DNA of 64,000 nucleotides, taken from positions 8,295,290-8,359,289 of the forward strand of contig OY979717.1 of NCBI GenBank assembly GCA_963855995.1. The letters run 5' to 3'. Positions 1 through 10,091 of this stretch are shown here, piece after piece. Numbering within the stretch: position 1 is the stretch's first letter; each line of letters opens with the position of its first letter. The stretch comes from Muricea muricata (taxonomy: Eukaryota; Cnidaria; Anthozoa; Malacalcyonacea; Plexauridae). The notes beneath the pieces were generated by a model. That model searched no databases and had not been told where the DNA came from. It worked only from the letters and a program-made list of their open reading frames with translations. The position numbers were made by a program, and so were the translations under genes.

Positions 1-3000
1 TCCTGTGAAGAGAGTCCATCCAATTTGACAGAAAGTTTAGCACGTTTTTGGGACAGTGAATCAATTGGCATAGTTGACTCCCCAGAGGGAACGAGACAAG
101 AATTGAATTTTTTAAGAGGTATCACATTTGACAAGCATGAAGGAAAATATCAAGTTGATCTTCCCTGGAGGGATAAGCAGTTTCTGCAGAATTCCAACTT
201 TGAACTATGCGTATCTCGATTGCACCACTTGAATTCTCGCCTAAGCAAGGACGGTCGATTGAATGAGTACGATGACATCATTAAGGAACAGGAAAGAGCT
301 GGAATCATTGAACGAGTACCTGTCGAAGCGGAGAATAACAAGGATGCTTACTTCTTGCCACAGCATGGAGTGGTGAGATCTGACAAAGCTACCACAAAAC
401 TACGTATTGTATTTGATGGATCATCTAAAGATTCGGCCAGCGAACATTCCATTAATGATTGCCTTGAAAAAGGCCCCAATTTAACCCCTCATATTTTCGA
501 TGTTTTGATTAAATTCCGAAGTCATCCAGTCGCATTAACTGCTGATGTGGAAAAGGCCTTTCATCAAATATCCATCAACGAAACAGACCGCGACAAGCTG
601 AGATTTCTCTGGTGGGATAAAATCGAAGGAGAAGAGCCCAGAATCGTACAGTACCGTTTCCGTCGATTAGTGTTTGGATTAACGTCCAGTCCTGCCATAC
701 TTAATGGAGTGATTCAACACCATTTATCGTCGTATTCGTCTGCAGAACCAAAGTTCTCCAAGTGTCTAGCTGATTCCTTGTATGTCGACGACTTTCCCGG
801 AGGAGCTCCAACCGATGAAGAAGCGTTTAACCTTTTCGAGTCGTCTAAGCGTATTATGAGTGAAGGCGGCTTTAATCTGCGCAAATGGCATACAAACTCA
901 AGAGTTTTAAAACAGCGAATCGACAGGACCGAAACCATGTCCACCAGTAATCAACCGAATATCAGTAACGAGATCTTAGAGCAGACTTCCTCGGTAGATG
1001 AGTTGAGCGTCCAGTCACCAGTGATTATACCAAACGGAGAGGAAGAGTCACAAGTGAAAATTCTGGGACTTGACTGGAATACGGATGATGACTGTTTCAG
1101 CTTTGATGTTATACAACTTATCGAATATTTGAAGTCACTGCCTCCTACTAAAAGATCAATATTAAAGATATCGGCGAAAATATTTGATCCAATCGGACTG
1201 ATAAGCCCAATAACAGTGAATTTTAAGATGTGGTTCCAAGAACTATGTTCTAATAAGGTCGATTGGGATGTGATTCTTAGCGGGTCGTGGTTGAAAAAAT
1301 GGAATTTTCTGCAAAACGAAGTAAGAGCGTTGTCTGAGTTACGAGTTCCAAGGTGCTATTTCGTCACAGAGTTAGGAAAACCTGTCAGTCACGAGATCCA
1401 CGGCTTCAGTGACTCATCAGAGAAGGCAATGGCAGCTGTGGCGTATTTAGTATCCAAGTATGCGAACGGGAGAGTGAATGCGCGTCTCATTGCGTCCAAA
1501 ACCAGAGTGGCACCGATGAAAAAACAGTCAATCCCTAGACTAGAGCTCTTAGGAGCTTACCTGTTGGCGAAGCTAGTTTTTTCTGTTCGTTCCGTATTCG
1601 AGAGGCTTGCGTTTAACTTCGACACGTATTATTGGGTAGATTCATTCACTACCCTTTGTTGGATAAGGAACAATAAACCATGGCGTCAGTATGTACAGCA
1701 TCGAGTGAACGAGATCCGGCGTCTATCAGATAAAGAGAAATGGAGATTTTGCCCAGGCGAGTTGAACCCGGCGGACACTCCATCGAGAGGCTGTGCCGTG
1801 AAGGAACTAGTTAACAACAAATCTTGGTGGAATGGTCCAACGTTTTTGACTGAAGGTCCAAGTACATGGCCGAAACAACCAACGACATGTACGAATGAAC
1901 TGGCGGAAGGCGAACTACTGAAACATCCACCTGCGGTTACCAGTTCCCTGCCGTGTGTTTCCGAGATATCATCCGTTCATTTAGAAAATATTATCGACAT
2001 CGAAAGATATGGAACCAAGCTTAAGCTTCTCAGAGTGACAGCAATGGTACTTCGATTCATAAAAATGTTGAAGAGAAGGTCCAACGTTCATGTAGGGGCT
2101 TTAACCGGGGAAGAATTGCACTCAGCAGAAGTCGAGTGGATCAGATCTGTGCAGACAAATTCGTTCATCAATGAACAACAAACATTAATGAAAAACAATA
2201 AGGCTTGTTTACACCAGTTCGAACTGCAACTGAACAGCGACAAATTGATTTGTTGCAAGAGACGACTTGGTAACGCTGATGTTCCTGAACTTAGCAAGAA
2301 CCCCATTTTACTTCCGGCTCGGCACCGATTTACGGAATTGTTAATTCGTGAACGACATGAAAGTATCCATCATCAAGGCGTTCGTGATACCCTGAATTTG
2401 ATTCGAGAACAGTACTGGATTTTAAAGGGAAGAGACACTGTCAAGCGAATTATTCGAAGGTGTGTCGTATGCAAGAGATTTGAGGGAAAACCGTTTCCAA
2501 CGCCACCTGTACCAGACCTGCCTAGCAATCGTGTCGATGATAGTCCACCGTTTTCCAATACGGGCGTGGACTTTGCTGGCCCATTCCACATCACGGACGA
2601 GTCGAGGCAGAATGCCAGTAAATGTTATTGTTGTTTATTTACATGTGCGTCAACACGTGCTCTACATCTGGAACTTACGAGAGACTTAAGCGCGTCATCA
2701 TTTTTGCAAGCATTCCGACGATTTACGGCACGCCGTGGACTGCCGTCGAAGATGCAATCCGATAATGCAAAAACATTCAAGGGATCATCAGTTAGTGTGA
2801 AGAAGATTATGCAGTCGACCGAAGTAAAAAATCATCTGGCAAATAAGCAAGTGAATTGGGATTTTATTGTTGAGAAGGCCCCGTGGTGGGGAGGATATTG
2901 GGAACGTTTAGTTCGAAGCGTTAAATCATGCTTAAAGAAGGCCGTTGGACGATCTTCACTAAATTTTGAAGAGCTTCGCACATTAATGGTTGAAATCGAG

Positions 3001-3507
3001 TCCACCTTGAACAATCGGCCCTTAACTTATCTATATGCTGATGACGAAGGTCCATCCTATCCTCTTACCCCAGCAGATCTTATTTATGGACGGCAGATTG
3101 CTAATACACCGAACCAGCGGCACTCGAATGTCACCAGTACGTATCAAACATTGACCCGGAGAGTAAAGTACCACTACAGATTGCTTCAGAACTTCACTCG
3201 GCAGTGGCGCAGAGAATACCTTTTGGGATTACGTGAAAATACAAGAGGACAGTCAACCAGTGAAAGGAATACAGAAATTATTCAACAGAACGAGGTAGTC
3301 ATTATGAGAGACGATTCTACCGCCCGTTGTCATTGGAAACTAGCGAGGATTGTTGAGTTACTTAAAGGCAAGGATGGAAGAGTTCGAGCAGCCAAGATTT
3401 GCGTTCTCACGGCCCCTGATCATAGACGGACTACTATACTCCAAAGACCCATCCAACATCTCATACCCTTGGAGGTCCGATGTACAGTTAACAAGAAACT
3501 CGTTTAG
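1..3507 (+). mobile_element. BEL/Pao LTR retrotransposon pol, 5'-truncated by the window edge
   Basis: The frame is open from base 1, so the polyprotein begins upstream, and gag and the protease core are not visible. In order it shows a reverse transcriptase with the first catalytic region (LTADVEKAFHQI, about 535-570) and a YVDD active site at 781-792. An RNase H-like region follows (HGFSDSSEKAMAAVAYL, about 1400). Then comes an integrase: the H2C2 zinc-binding segment (HHQG near 2370 to CVVC near 2465), the core with GVDFAGPF and QSDNAKTF, and WWGGYWERLVRS near 2885-2920. A C-terminal domain typical of Pao integrases (CHWKLARIVELL, about 3330) ends at the stop at 3505-3507. There is no internal stop or frameshift over about 1,168 codons, so the copy is young or active. 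Family-level identity is firm. The lineage within BEL/Pao cannot be settled by reading. Confidence 0.95.
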
Positions 3508-3636
3508 AACATTAGGATTGATTAACGACCTTAATCTTCATAGTAACTGTTTTATTTTCGAACTGTTGTTGAGTTTAGACTTTATCTTCAGATTTAGTGG
3601 TTTGTTTTGATCACCTGCGGGATCAACCCCGGGAGT

Positions 3637-3749
3637 GTAACAAAGATACTTCATGTTGCGATAATTTGTTGTCGCGTAATGTCTAATTTAATGACGTCAT
3701 TGTATATTTTTTGGCGCTAAAATAAATGTGTGTATTGTGTTCGTAACAA
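3637..3749 (+). repeat. possible short 3' LTR of the BEL/Pao element
   Basis: The segment lies 130 bp after the pol stop, begins TGTAACA just after a purine-rich stretch (ccccgggag), contains an AATAAA signal near 3720 and ends CGTAACA. The ends fit the TG...CA rule. About 113 bp is short for this family, and the 5' LTR lies outside the window, so the boundaries are a guess. Between the stop and this point (3508-3636) nothing else is recognised. Confidence 0.35.
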
Positions 3750-3908
3750 CGTGTAGTGTCACGTGGTCAAGAAACTCGAGATGCGGACACTTTGCTGCAA
3801 TTATTATACTTGATAAATAGGTGATCGCGCTACAATCAAAACTTTACCACTGTTTCTTTACTAAATAAAAATAATTTGCATGTAGGTTTGTTGTTAACAA
3901 CAAATATA

Positions 3909-4252
3909 ATGTCTGGAGGACAAAATACGGATTGTAAAGCAATGAGCGTAGCCGAAATAAAGAAATATTTGCAAGACAGCAAGAGCGTGGCGTAAGTGCA
4001 AATGGCTATCTGAAACCTGGTCTGGTTGAAATCGCAATTGCGGTTGAAAAGATGATGTTACCCGATCCCAACTTCGAAAGGGTTAACGATGCACATGCAA
4101 AGAAGCAAAGATTAAATATTCATGATATTCAGATTGAGGATCCTTTTACAATGAAGACAAAGAACGATTTTATTGACTCTCCGCCGTTTGGACTCTACGA
4201 CATTTTTAACCACCTGATATATCATGCCACTGACTATGCAAGCAAGGCCTAG
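3909..4252 (+). pseudogene. SAP-like N-terminal coding fragment, frameshifted
   Basis: The reading frame starts at ATG 3909 (MSGGQNTDCKAMSVAEIKKY) and stops after about 27 codons. Moving one base into the next frame continues directly with RGVSANGYLKPGLVEIA and then AVEKMMLPDPNFERVND, open to a stop at 4250-4252. The pattern of a short helix, G-[VI]-S-x-N-G-Y and a second helix resembles SAP-type DNA-binding segments. I have seen similar N-termini in uncharacterised repeat-encoded invertebrate proteins, but the family is not certain. The first 60 codons are repeated in inverted orientation at 4310-4493. A GTAAGT lies at the break, so a splice site cannot be fully excluded, although the protein pattern runs straight across it. 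Confidence 0.5.
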
Positions 4253-4309
4253 CTGCTTACAAATCGTTCGAGAAGATTACCGGCTCTTTCAAGTTGGTTA
4301 TAATAACCA

Positions 4310-4493
4310 TGGTTTACCCTTTCGAAGTTGGGATCGACGGGTAACATCATCTTTTCAACGGCAACTGCGATTTCAACCAGACCAGGTTTGAGATAGCCAT
4401 TTACACTTACGCCACGCTCTTGCTGTCTTGCAAATATTTCTTTATTGCGGCTACGCTCATTGCCTTAAAATCCGTATTTTGTCCTCCAGACAT
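4310..4493 (-). pseudogene. inverted partial copy of the SAP-like fragment
   Basis: The fragment is read on the minus strand from the ATG at 4493-4491. It is the right arm of the foldback element and carries the same out-of-frame break before GVSVNGYLKPGLVEIAVAVE. It ends at the inner edge of the arm, so it lacks the downstream part seen at 4090-4252. The shared break means the frame was lost before the inverted copy was made. Confidence 0.5.
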
Positions 4494-4699
4494 TATATTT
4501 GTTGTTAACAACGAACCTACATGCAAATTATTTTTATTTAGCAAAGAAACAGTTGTAAAGTTTTTATTGTAGCGCGATCACCTACTTATCAAGTATAATA
4601 ATTGCAGCAAAGTGTCCGCATTTCGAGTTTCTTGACCACGTGACACTACACGTGTTTCCAGAGCTGAAGTCGCAGATTAATGTACTTTAAAGTTTGAGA

Positions 4700-4893
4700 A
4701 AAAGTCGGAATTTTAGAAAAAAGTCGGAATTTTAGAAAAGTCGGAATTTTAAAAATGAAGTCGGAATTTTAAAAATAAAGTCGGAATTTTAGAAAAAAGT
4801 CGGAATTTTAGAAAAAAGTCGGAATTTTAAAAATAAAGTCGGAATTTTAAAAAATAAAGTCGGAATTTTTGAAAATGTTGGAATTTATGAAAA
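4700..4893. repeat. minisatellite, unit about 19 bp
   Basis: There are nine to ten imperfect tandem copies of a unit near aagtcggaattttagaaaa, with length changes in the A runs. The repeat is non-coding. The stretch 4894-5112 after it is AT-rich and I see no gene in it. Confidence 0.85.
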
Positions 4894-5112
4894 AAAATAA
4901 AATAACAATGATAATGGCCCTTATGGGGCTCCGTAGGAATGAGAAAAAAATTCATGCCTTAAATAAATCGAGTTACTAAAACCTGTTTCAAAACCTGTTT
5001 GAGACAATGTTTCTAAACGTCTATCATAAATTGGTACATGATTTTATTGTCATGCACCTAAACAAGTTGAAAATATAGCTGTTTTACGAATTAATTCTAA
5101 GTTTCTAGTATA

Positions 5113-5400
5113 ATGGTATCCGTCTATCCGGTATCCGTCTATCCGGTATCCGTCTATCCGGTATTCGTCTATCCGGTATCCGTCTATCCGGTATCCGTCT
5201 ATCCGGTGTCCGTCTATCCGGTATCCGTCTATCCGGTATCCGTCTATCCGGTATCCGTCTATCCGGTATCCGTCTATCCGGTATCCGTCTATCCGGTATC
5301 CGTCTATCCGGTATCCGTCTATCCGGTATCCGTCTATCCGGTATCCGTCTATCCGGTATCCGTCTATCCGGTATCCGTCTATCCGGTATCCGGTACCCGT
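5113..5400. repeat. minisatellite, unit 15 bp (gtatccgtctatccg)
   Basis: About 19 near-perfect copies are present, with only two or three single-base variants, for example gtattcg and gtgtccg. Because the unit is a multiple of three, one frame stays open and reads as repeated VSVYP. That open frame is a by-product of the repeat. The array ends about 15 bp before the first tandem unit begins. Confidence 0.9.
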
Positions 5401-6399
5401 CTTTTCTACTATGCCTAAGCCAACCTGTTTGTTGGCATATACCAGTAATAGAGCATCATCGAGCCCTGAAAGGGCGAGGAAAAATGCGAGAAACGAGTAA
5501 AATGCTCGGCCGGATTATATGTCAAATCATTCAATGGGATTTTTATTATATGACATACCTAAAAAGGAACTTTTTCTTCGTTTTTCGGAGGATTTGCATG
5601 TATGTGGCCTTGTGAACGGCAAATTATTTCAAGTGAAATGAGAACAACAATAAAACAAGTTGCGAGTTGCATACCAAGTAAGGAAAAACCGTTTACACTG
5701 ACATCATCATTCTTTAATCTGACTGGATGAAATATTACAAACACAAAAACCTGTCAATCAAGTTTTACATTTTTCATTTTGACTGCAAAATGTCGGATTT
5801 TTGCTTCGTCTATACCAGAAAAACCGGTATAGACGAGGGCAAACACGGCTTTTACCGTGTAATCCGCTCTCAGATTTTTCGTGTTCTCGTGACCTTATTT
5901 GGTAAAATGGCGTCATTGTCATTTAATAAACAGTAATATAGAAGACGATTTTAATTATGTTTATTTACATAAAACTTGTATATGTACAATTGAGATGGCA
6001 ATAGCATTTTACACTGTTCTTTAGTAACAAAAACAGTAAAAATATTGGAACCAAAGCTGAATTATCAAAACAGCTGAAATTACCAGACAAAATGAAAGTC
6101 TGCAGCATTGTACAATTTTGTATAGAAAATGAAAAATGAGTTAATTTATGGAGCTTCAACAAGAAGAAATAGCAGCACGTGCGGGAATTTTTATTTCATT
6201 AGCTTTGCCACAAGGGCATCATGGTCACAACAAAAACTAAACGTTAGCCAATTACTGTGGGCCCGTAATACATAACCACCCTTCAACTTTTTTAACCCAC
6301 GACATTCGGCAAAGCATTGACTTACACTTTTCATATGAGGGCTGGGTTCGAGTAAAGTTGCAAAGTTCGGAAAATCAAAAGCCCGACCTTACTGGGGCT

Positions 6400-6588
6400 C
6401 AGGGATGTAACTAGGACGTTAATTGGGGGGGGGGGGTATATTCATATATTCATGTTCTGCCCGACAGATTTCTTTTCAAATTGAGAAATTTGAATTTGAT
6501 TTGAATAGAAACTCGTCTGGCAGAACATGGATATATGAATATACCCCCCCCCCCCCATTCCCCAATTAACGTTCTAGTTACGTCCCTG
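6400..6588. mobile_element. short inverted-repeat element (MITE-like), unit 1
   Basis: Terminal inverted repeats of about 75 bp begin cagggatgtaactaggacg and end with the near-complement cgtccctg. Both arms contain G or C runs of 12-14 bases and a shared tatattcatat core. There is no coding capacity. Flanking ct on both sides may be part of a target duplication. Confidence 0.65.
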
Positions 6589-6598
6589 CTGGGAGCTT

Positions 6599-6743
6599 GG
6601 TAATCAATTTATGTTTCGGTCACTAATATGATTCTATCTCCAAGTATCCCCTAACCCTAACCCTTAACCTTAATCAAACGCCTAACCCTATCCTCTTCTA
6701 CCCCTAACCGTTGCCTTAGTTACCGAAACATAAATTGATAACC
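6599..6743. repeat. foldback segment with telomere-like core, unit 1
   Basis: A 22-bp arm (6599-6620, core atcaatttatgtttcggt) is repeated inverted at 6722-6743 with one mismatch. Between the arms are degenerate CCCTAA-type repeats (ccctaaccctaacccttaac and variants, about 6650-6712). Copies lie at about 23227-23370 and 39852-39995, where one CCCTAA is missing. It is most likely a small non-autonomous element with a low-complexity centre. Confidence 0.55.
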
Positions 6744-7148
6744 GGGAGCGGTAGGGAGCTTCGTCCCAATTTCATCACGGATGTCAAACACAAAAGATCC
6801 TTATCTAGTCGCAAGGTGAAATTCTCGTCAACCCTTTTCAGAAAGTCGTGGGCTTTCACCTAATTTTCTCCGGGTACCCCGAAATATATGTGGAGATGAA
6901 TCTGCGGCATCGATGCACCATCCATGCATCGTGATGAATCTATGGTTAAACCTCCTTATCGTCCTTATTTCAGCCACAATCTCTCGTGTGCGGCTAACTA
7001 AATTATTCCATTTCCTGAAATGCTTTTCCGGAAGTATTAACTATTGAACCGATATTAGGTTTCAGTAAATACCAAGACATAGCTTTGATTGTGTTTCTTG
7101 ATATTGATCTGAAGTTGTTATTCGTATTCAACTCAAGCATTGGATAGC

Positions 7149-8818
7149 ATGGCTCAGGGTGGTGGAGTACAGCTACAGCAACCAGCTTCGAACGAATATG
7201 CAAATTTATTGAATGGAGGACAAGGTCGTGTTTCAACTGAACAACCTGTACCTCAACGTGCATGGTATCTCGGTCTACTGGCAACCCTTTGTACACACTG
7301 TGATTATATTCGTGATTTATGTGGAGGTCGATGGTGTGCATTATCTGGCGGCAAACTAGAAGCGTTTCTTTGTTGTCTGTGTCTCCCTTTTACTGTAATT
7401 ATACAAGCAGTAAACGAACAAGCAGTAATCTTAGACAATCTGGTATTGTATATCTGTACCTATTTCTCAGTATAACAGTAGTTGTCAATTTAGTTGTTCC
7501 GCTAAGGGAAATCGACGCTCCAGTTGCTGAGAATATACAACAATATTTCGTGCTTGGATGTATAGTTTTAGCAATAGTGGCGATGCTGTATTTGTGGTTA
7601 TTCACCCGCGAAACGCTTACATATCACGATTGGAATATACGTGCAGGTTACCCACCAGAAGCTTTGATGCGTGTCTTTTATCAAGGCGGCCTATATCTTT
7701 TTGGATTCCTTAGTTTTGGCTACAGTTTAAGCATTGCGATGGACCGTATAAGTTGCGATGAAAAAGTAGTTCCCACAGTAAACATTATGAAAGCGTTGTA
7801 CATTGTAGTGCAGACAGTATTCCTAAACAAATTCTATAAAGGTAGAATTCCTGACGACACAAGGTGGATACAAATTGTCCTGGCTCATCTTTTAGGAACT
7901 AATGTAGCACTGTGGTTTTGGACACTGTGTTCTGAAGAAATGGGCGAATCAACTGAATGTATTAGCCATCCCATCCCTCTTAGAAATACTGCGAAGATTT
8001 TTTCGCCACTTTTCGTGGAATATTTATTGATCGCAGCCAGTTTGTTTTACCAAATATGGAAAGATTTGCTACCTACTCAAGCTGTCGCGGGTCAACGGCT
8101 CGAGGTAGGTTGCGGCATAGACAGAGTAGGAGCGGTCAGATCTCGCAACTCGGGAATTGGTATCGTTCTAGGCTGCAGTTTTGGTGTTATGTTTTTAGTC
8201 GTCGTTATTGCTTCAGCCGCCACGGGCGAGACACATCAAATCTATTATGTTGCATATTCAGGGGGCATTATAACACTCTACCTTATGCAGATTTTTGCAT
8301 GTTACATTATTTTGCTTTCTGCACAGTCGTTAGCCTGGGATAGGCAAAGAAATTCACTAGACCACGATGATGCATTGCTGTACATTTCCCTTTTCGGTGA
8401 CCTGTTATGGGAAGGATTTCATCTGTACAGCTTGGTGTTAATTGAGTTTGATTCTGAAACTGACTCACTCTCTCATTCAAACGTTCGTCACATAGACATC
8501 GCCGCAGATATACTTGGTATGCTACAATTTTTATTTCAAACAACCACATTAATAAATCTACGCCGACATCAGCCGACAAGAGGTCAAACAACAACGTGGA
8601 TCAGTCAATGTGCTTTATTCCTGTTAACCACTAACTTTGTTTTGTGGATTCTAGATTCATTCTTTATCCAAATTATTATTAAGAATCCGGGCGAGAATCC
8701 GACGTCGATTCAAAGAAGTTTGGAACCTATGGGATATATTCTTCATCCATTAAGTATTTTTTTTCGGTTTCATTCGGCTGTTTATTGTCTCATCTCCTGG
8801 TCTATTTTCAAGACTTGA
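7149..8818 (+). pseudogene. otopetrin-like proton channel, frameshifted copy (unit 1)
   Basis: This copy is collinear with the intact 556-codon genes of units 2 and 3 but one base shorter. At 7421-7430 the sequence reads gcagtaatct where the intact copies have cgcgcttatct. The frame shifts after about 93 codons and stops at 7475. The remaining five sixths of the coding region stays open in the other frame to the normal stop at 8818. The replaced bases repeat a nearby motif (caagcagtaa at about 7404-7413), so this looks like a local templated change and not a homopolymer error. This copy also has an extra in-frame ATG at 7140 (units 2 and 3 read TTG). As it stands it would give a fragment with one or two membrane segments. 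Confidence 0.85.
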
Positions 8819-10091
8819 ACGAGACAAGGTTCGATGAAGGATACACGTTTGATTATAAATTTTATCTTGGGTATATAGCAAAAATGTAGACGCAGTAGAT
8901 ATACATAAATTGTTATTTGTACATTGCCTTGTCACTGTTTTTGTTCAATTACAGTATCGAAGCAGTAACATTTCATGCTTTAGTAATTGTTCTTTAGTTT
9001 CATCAAGCCATATTGGGGACATGTTAGTTATAGTTATGTATGATACATTAAAAGAAAAATAAAACTCACTAAAAACTCGTTTTGATTGAGTATTATATCC
9101 CTTATCCGACAAAAAATACGAGATACATGCAGGGGAGTACCGAAACAAAACTTGCAACGAGTGTTCCTCTTTAATTTAGGGTGGGTGGACAAAAAATATG
9201 CCTTTCCGCTTCCTTTTTTTCCCGTCCACCCTATAAATTCAAGAGGCAAACTTGGCAGAAATCTCTCTCGAGACCAATCTTTGGGGATGTTAGTCTAAAG
9301 ACCTCGATGTACCACAGTACTGACAATATCAATTCTGTTGCTAAATTTGACGAATCCCAGTCTTAGGCATGGAATTTCATTTTACCACCAACAATAGACT
9401 ACTCCCAGCTTCAATTTTACTCCTTCAGGAGCTACTCATTAAGGAGGATATCAGCATATGATCAGGTAAGAAGAGTAAGTTAAACACCAAAATACGGTCA
9501 CTTTTTTCTGCATTAATTTCCTAATTTAGCAATTTGACGAGCGGGGGCAATTTCTACTACCAAATATGATACCACGGGGATCATTTAACTTGCTCAAGGG
9601 CCCTCGCTCAAAACTTCATGTTCCTTTTTGTATATCGTTTATGTGATTAATAAGTTGTACTGGGCACATCTATGACCACCTAAGACATTAATTTTGTGGT
9701 GGTATTACGACTCAGTCGACTCTATTTCAAACCAGAATGATCTTTAACCAAAATCATTAAAAAAAACTTGCACAATTTAGACAAAGCTTTGCAACATAGT
9801 TTATTCATTTATTTATAAATTGTACGGTATATATTGACAAACAGCAATATGTCTTTGTGTCGAGACAGAATTACGTATACATGAATGTATGTTCATTATA
9901 AAGCTGTCAAGCATTTTACATAAAGCTAGTGAATACCAAATAATACTGGAATAAACTGCATTCTTATTTTCATATCAAATCATCCGAGCATGGCTGAAAT
10001 AATAAATTGAATTTTAGAAAGTCCTAAATGTTTTGACACAGTAAACTGATGCAACCACAGATGAAGTTATTTTTACATAGCAATCATCTAG
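8819..10091. other. 3' intergenic region between otopetrin and RXYLT1, unit 1
   Basis: The two genes converge here. An AATAAA near 9058 could serve otopetrin. A hairpin-forming pair (gggtgggtggac near 9180 and gtccaccct near 9225) is present. No coding sequence is recognised. The A/B difference pattern of the units ends at 9142, and the X/Y pattern begins at 9351. Equivalents are 25442-26714 and 42067-43370. Confidence 0.6.

Larger units (their letters stand above)
3750..4652. repeat. long foldback element (two arms of about 340 bp)
   Basis: The left arm (about 3750-4087) and right arm (about 4310-4652) are inverted copies with scattered mismatches, separated by about 220 bp of unique sequence. 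The outer ends read cgtgtagtgtcacgtgg and its reverse complement. Each arm carries the same coding fragment, described separately. Such a structure forms by inverted duplication of a truncated element. It starts directly at the end of the putative BEL LTR. Confidence 0.8.
5459..7148. other. intergenic region upstream of otopetrin, unit 1
   Basis: I see no gene here. It holds the unit-start sequence (5480-5560, one arm of the junction inverted repeat), a hairpin at about 5806-5840 (tataccagaaaaaccggtat core), and the two foldback elements at 6400 and 6599. The stretch 6744-7148 precedes the otopetrin start and should contain its promoter and 5' UTR. The same region recurs at about 22087-23770 and 38712-40395. 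Confidence 0.6.

Noticed and set aside
4700..5400. CRISPR-like arrays of short direct repeats
   Set aside because: The units are contiguous with no spacers, and the DNA is animal nuclear sequence.
5113..5418. 101-codon frame of VSVYP repeats
   Set aside because: The frame is open only because the 15-bp minisatellite unit is a multiple of three. There is no flanking coding sequence, splice sites or family match.
6650..6712. Former telomere or chromosome fusion point
   Set aside because: The repeats are short and degenerate, lie between small inverted arms and are present in every tandem unit.
7149..8818. Initial idea that the multi-pass protein is an XK-related scramblase
   Set aside because: The paired halves, the FVEYLLIAASLFYQIW segment and the C-terminal PLSIFFRFHS motif fit otopetrins better.
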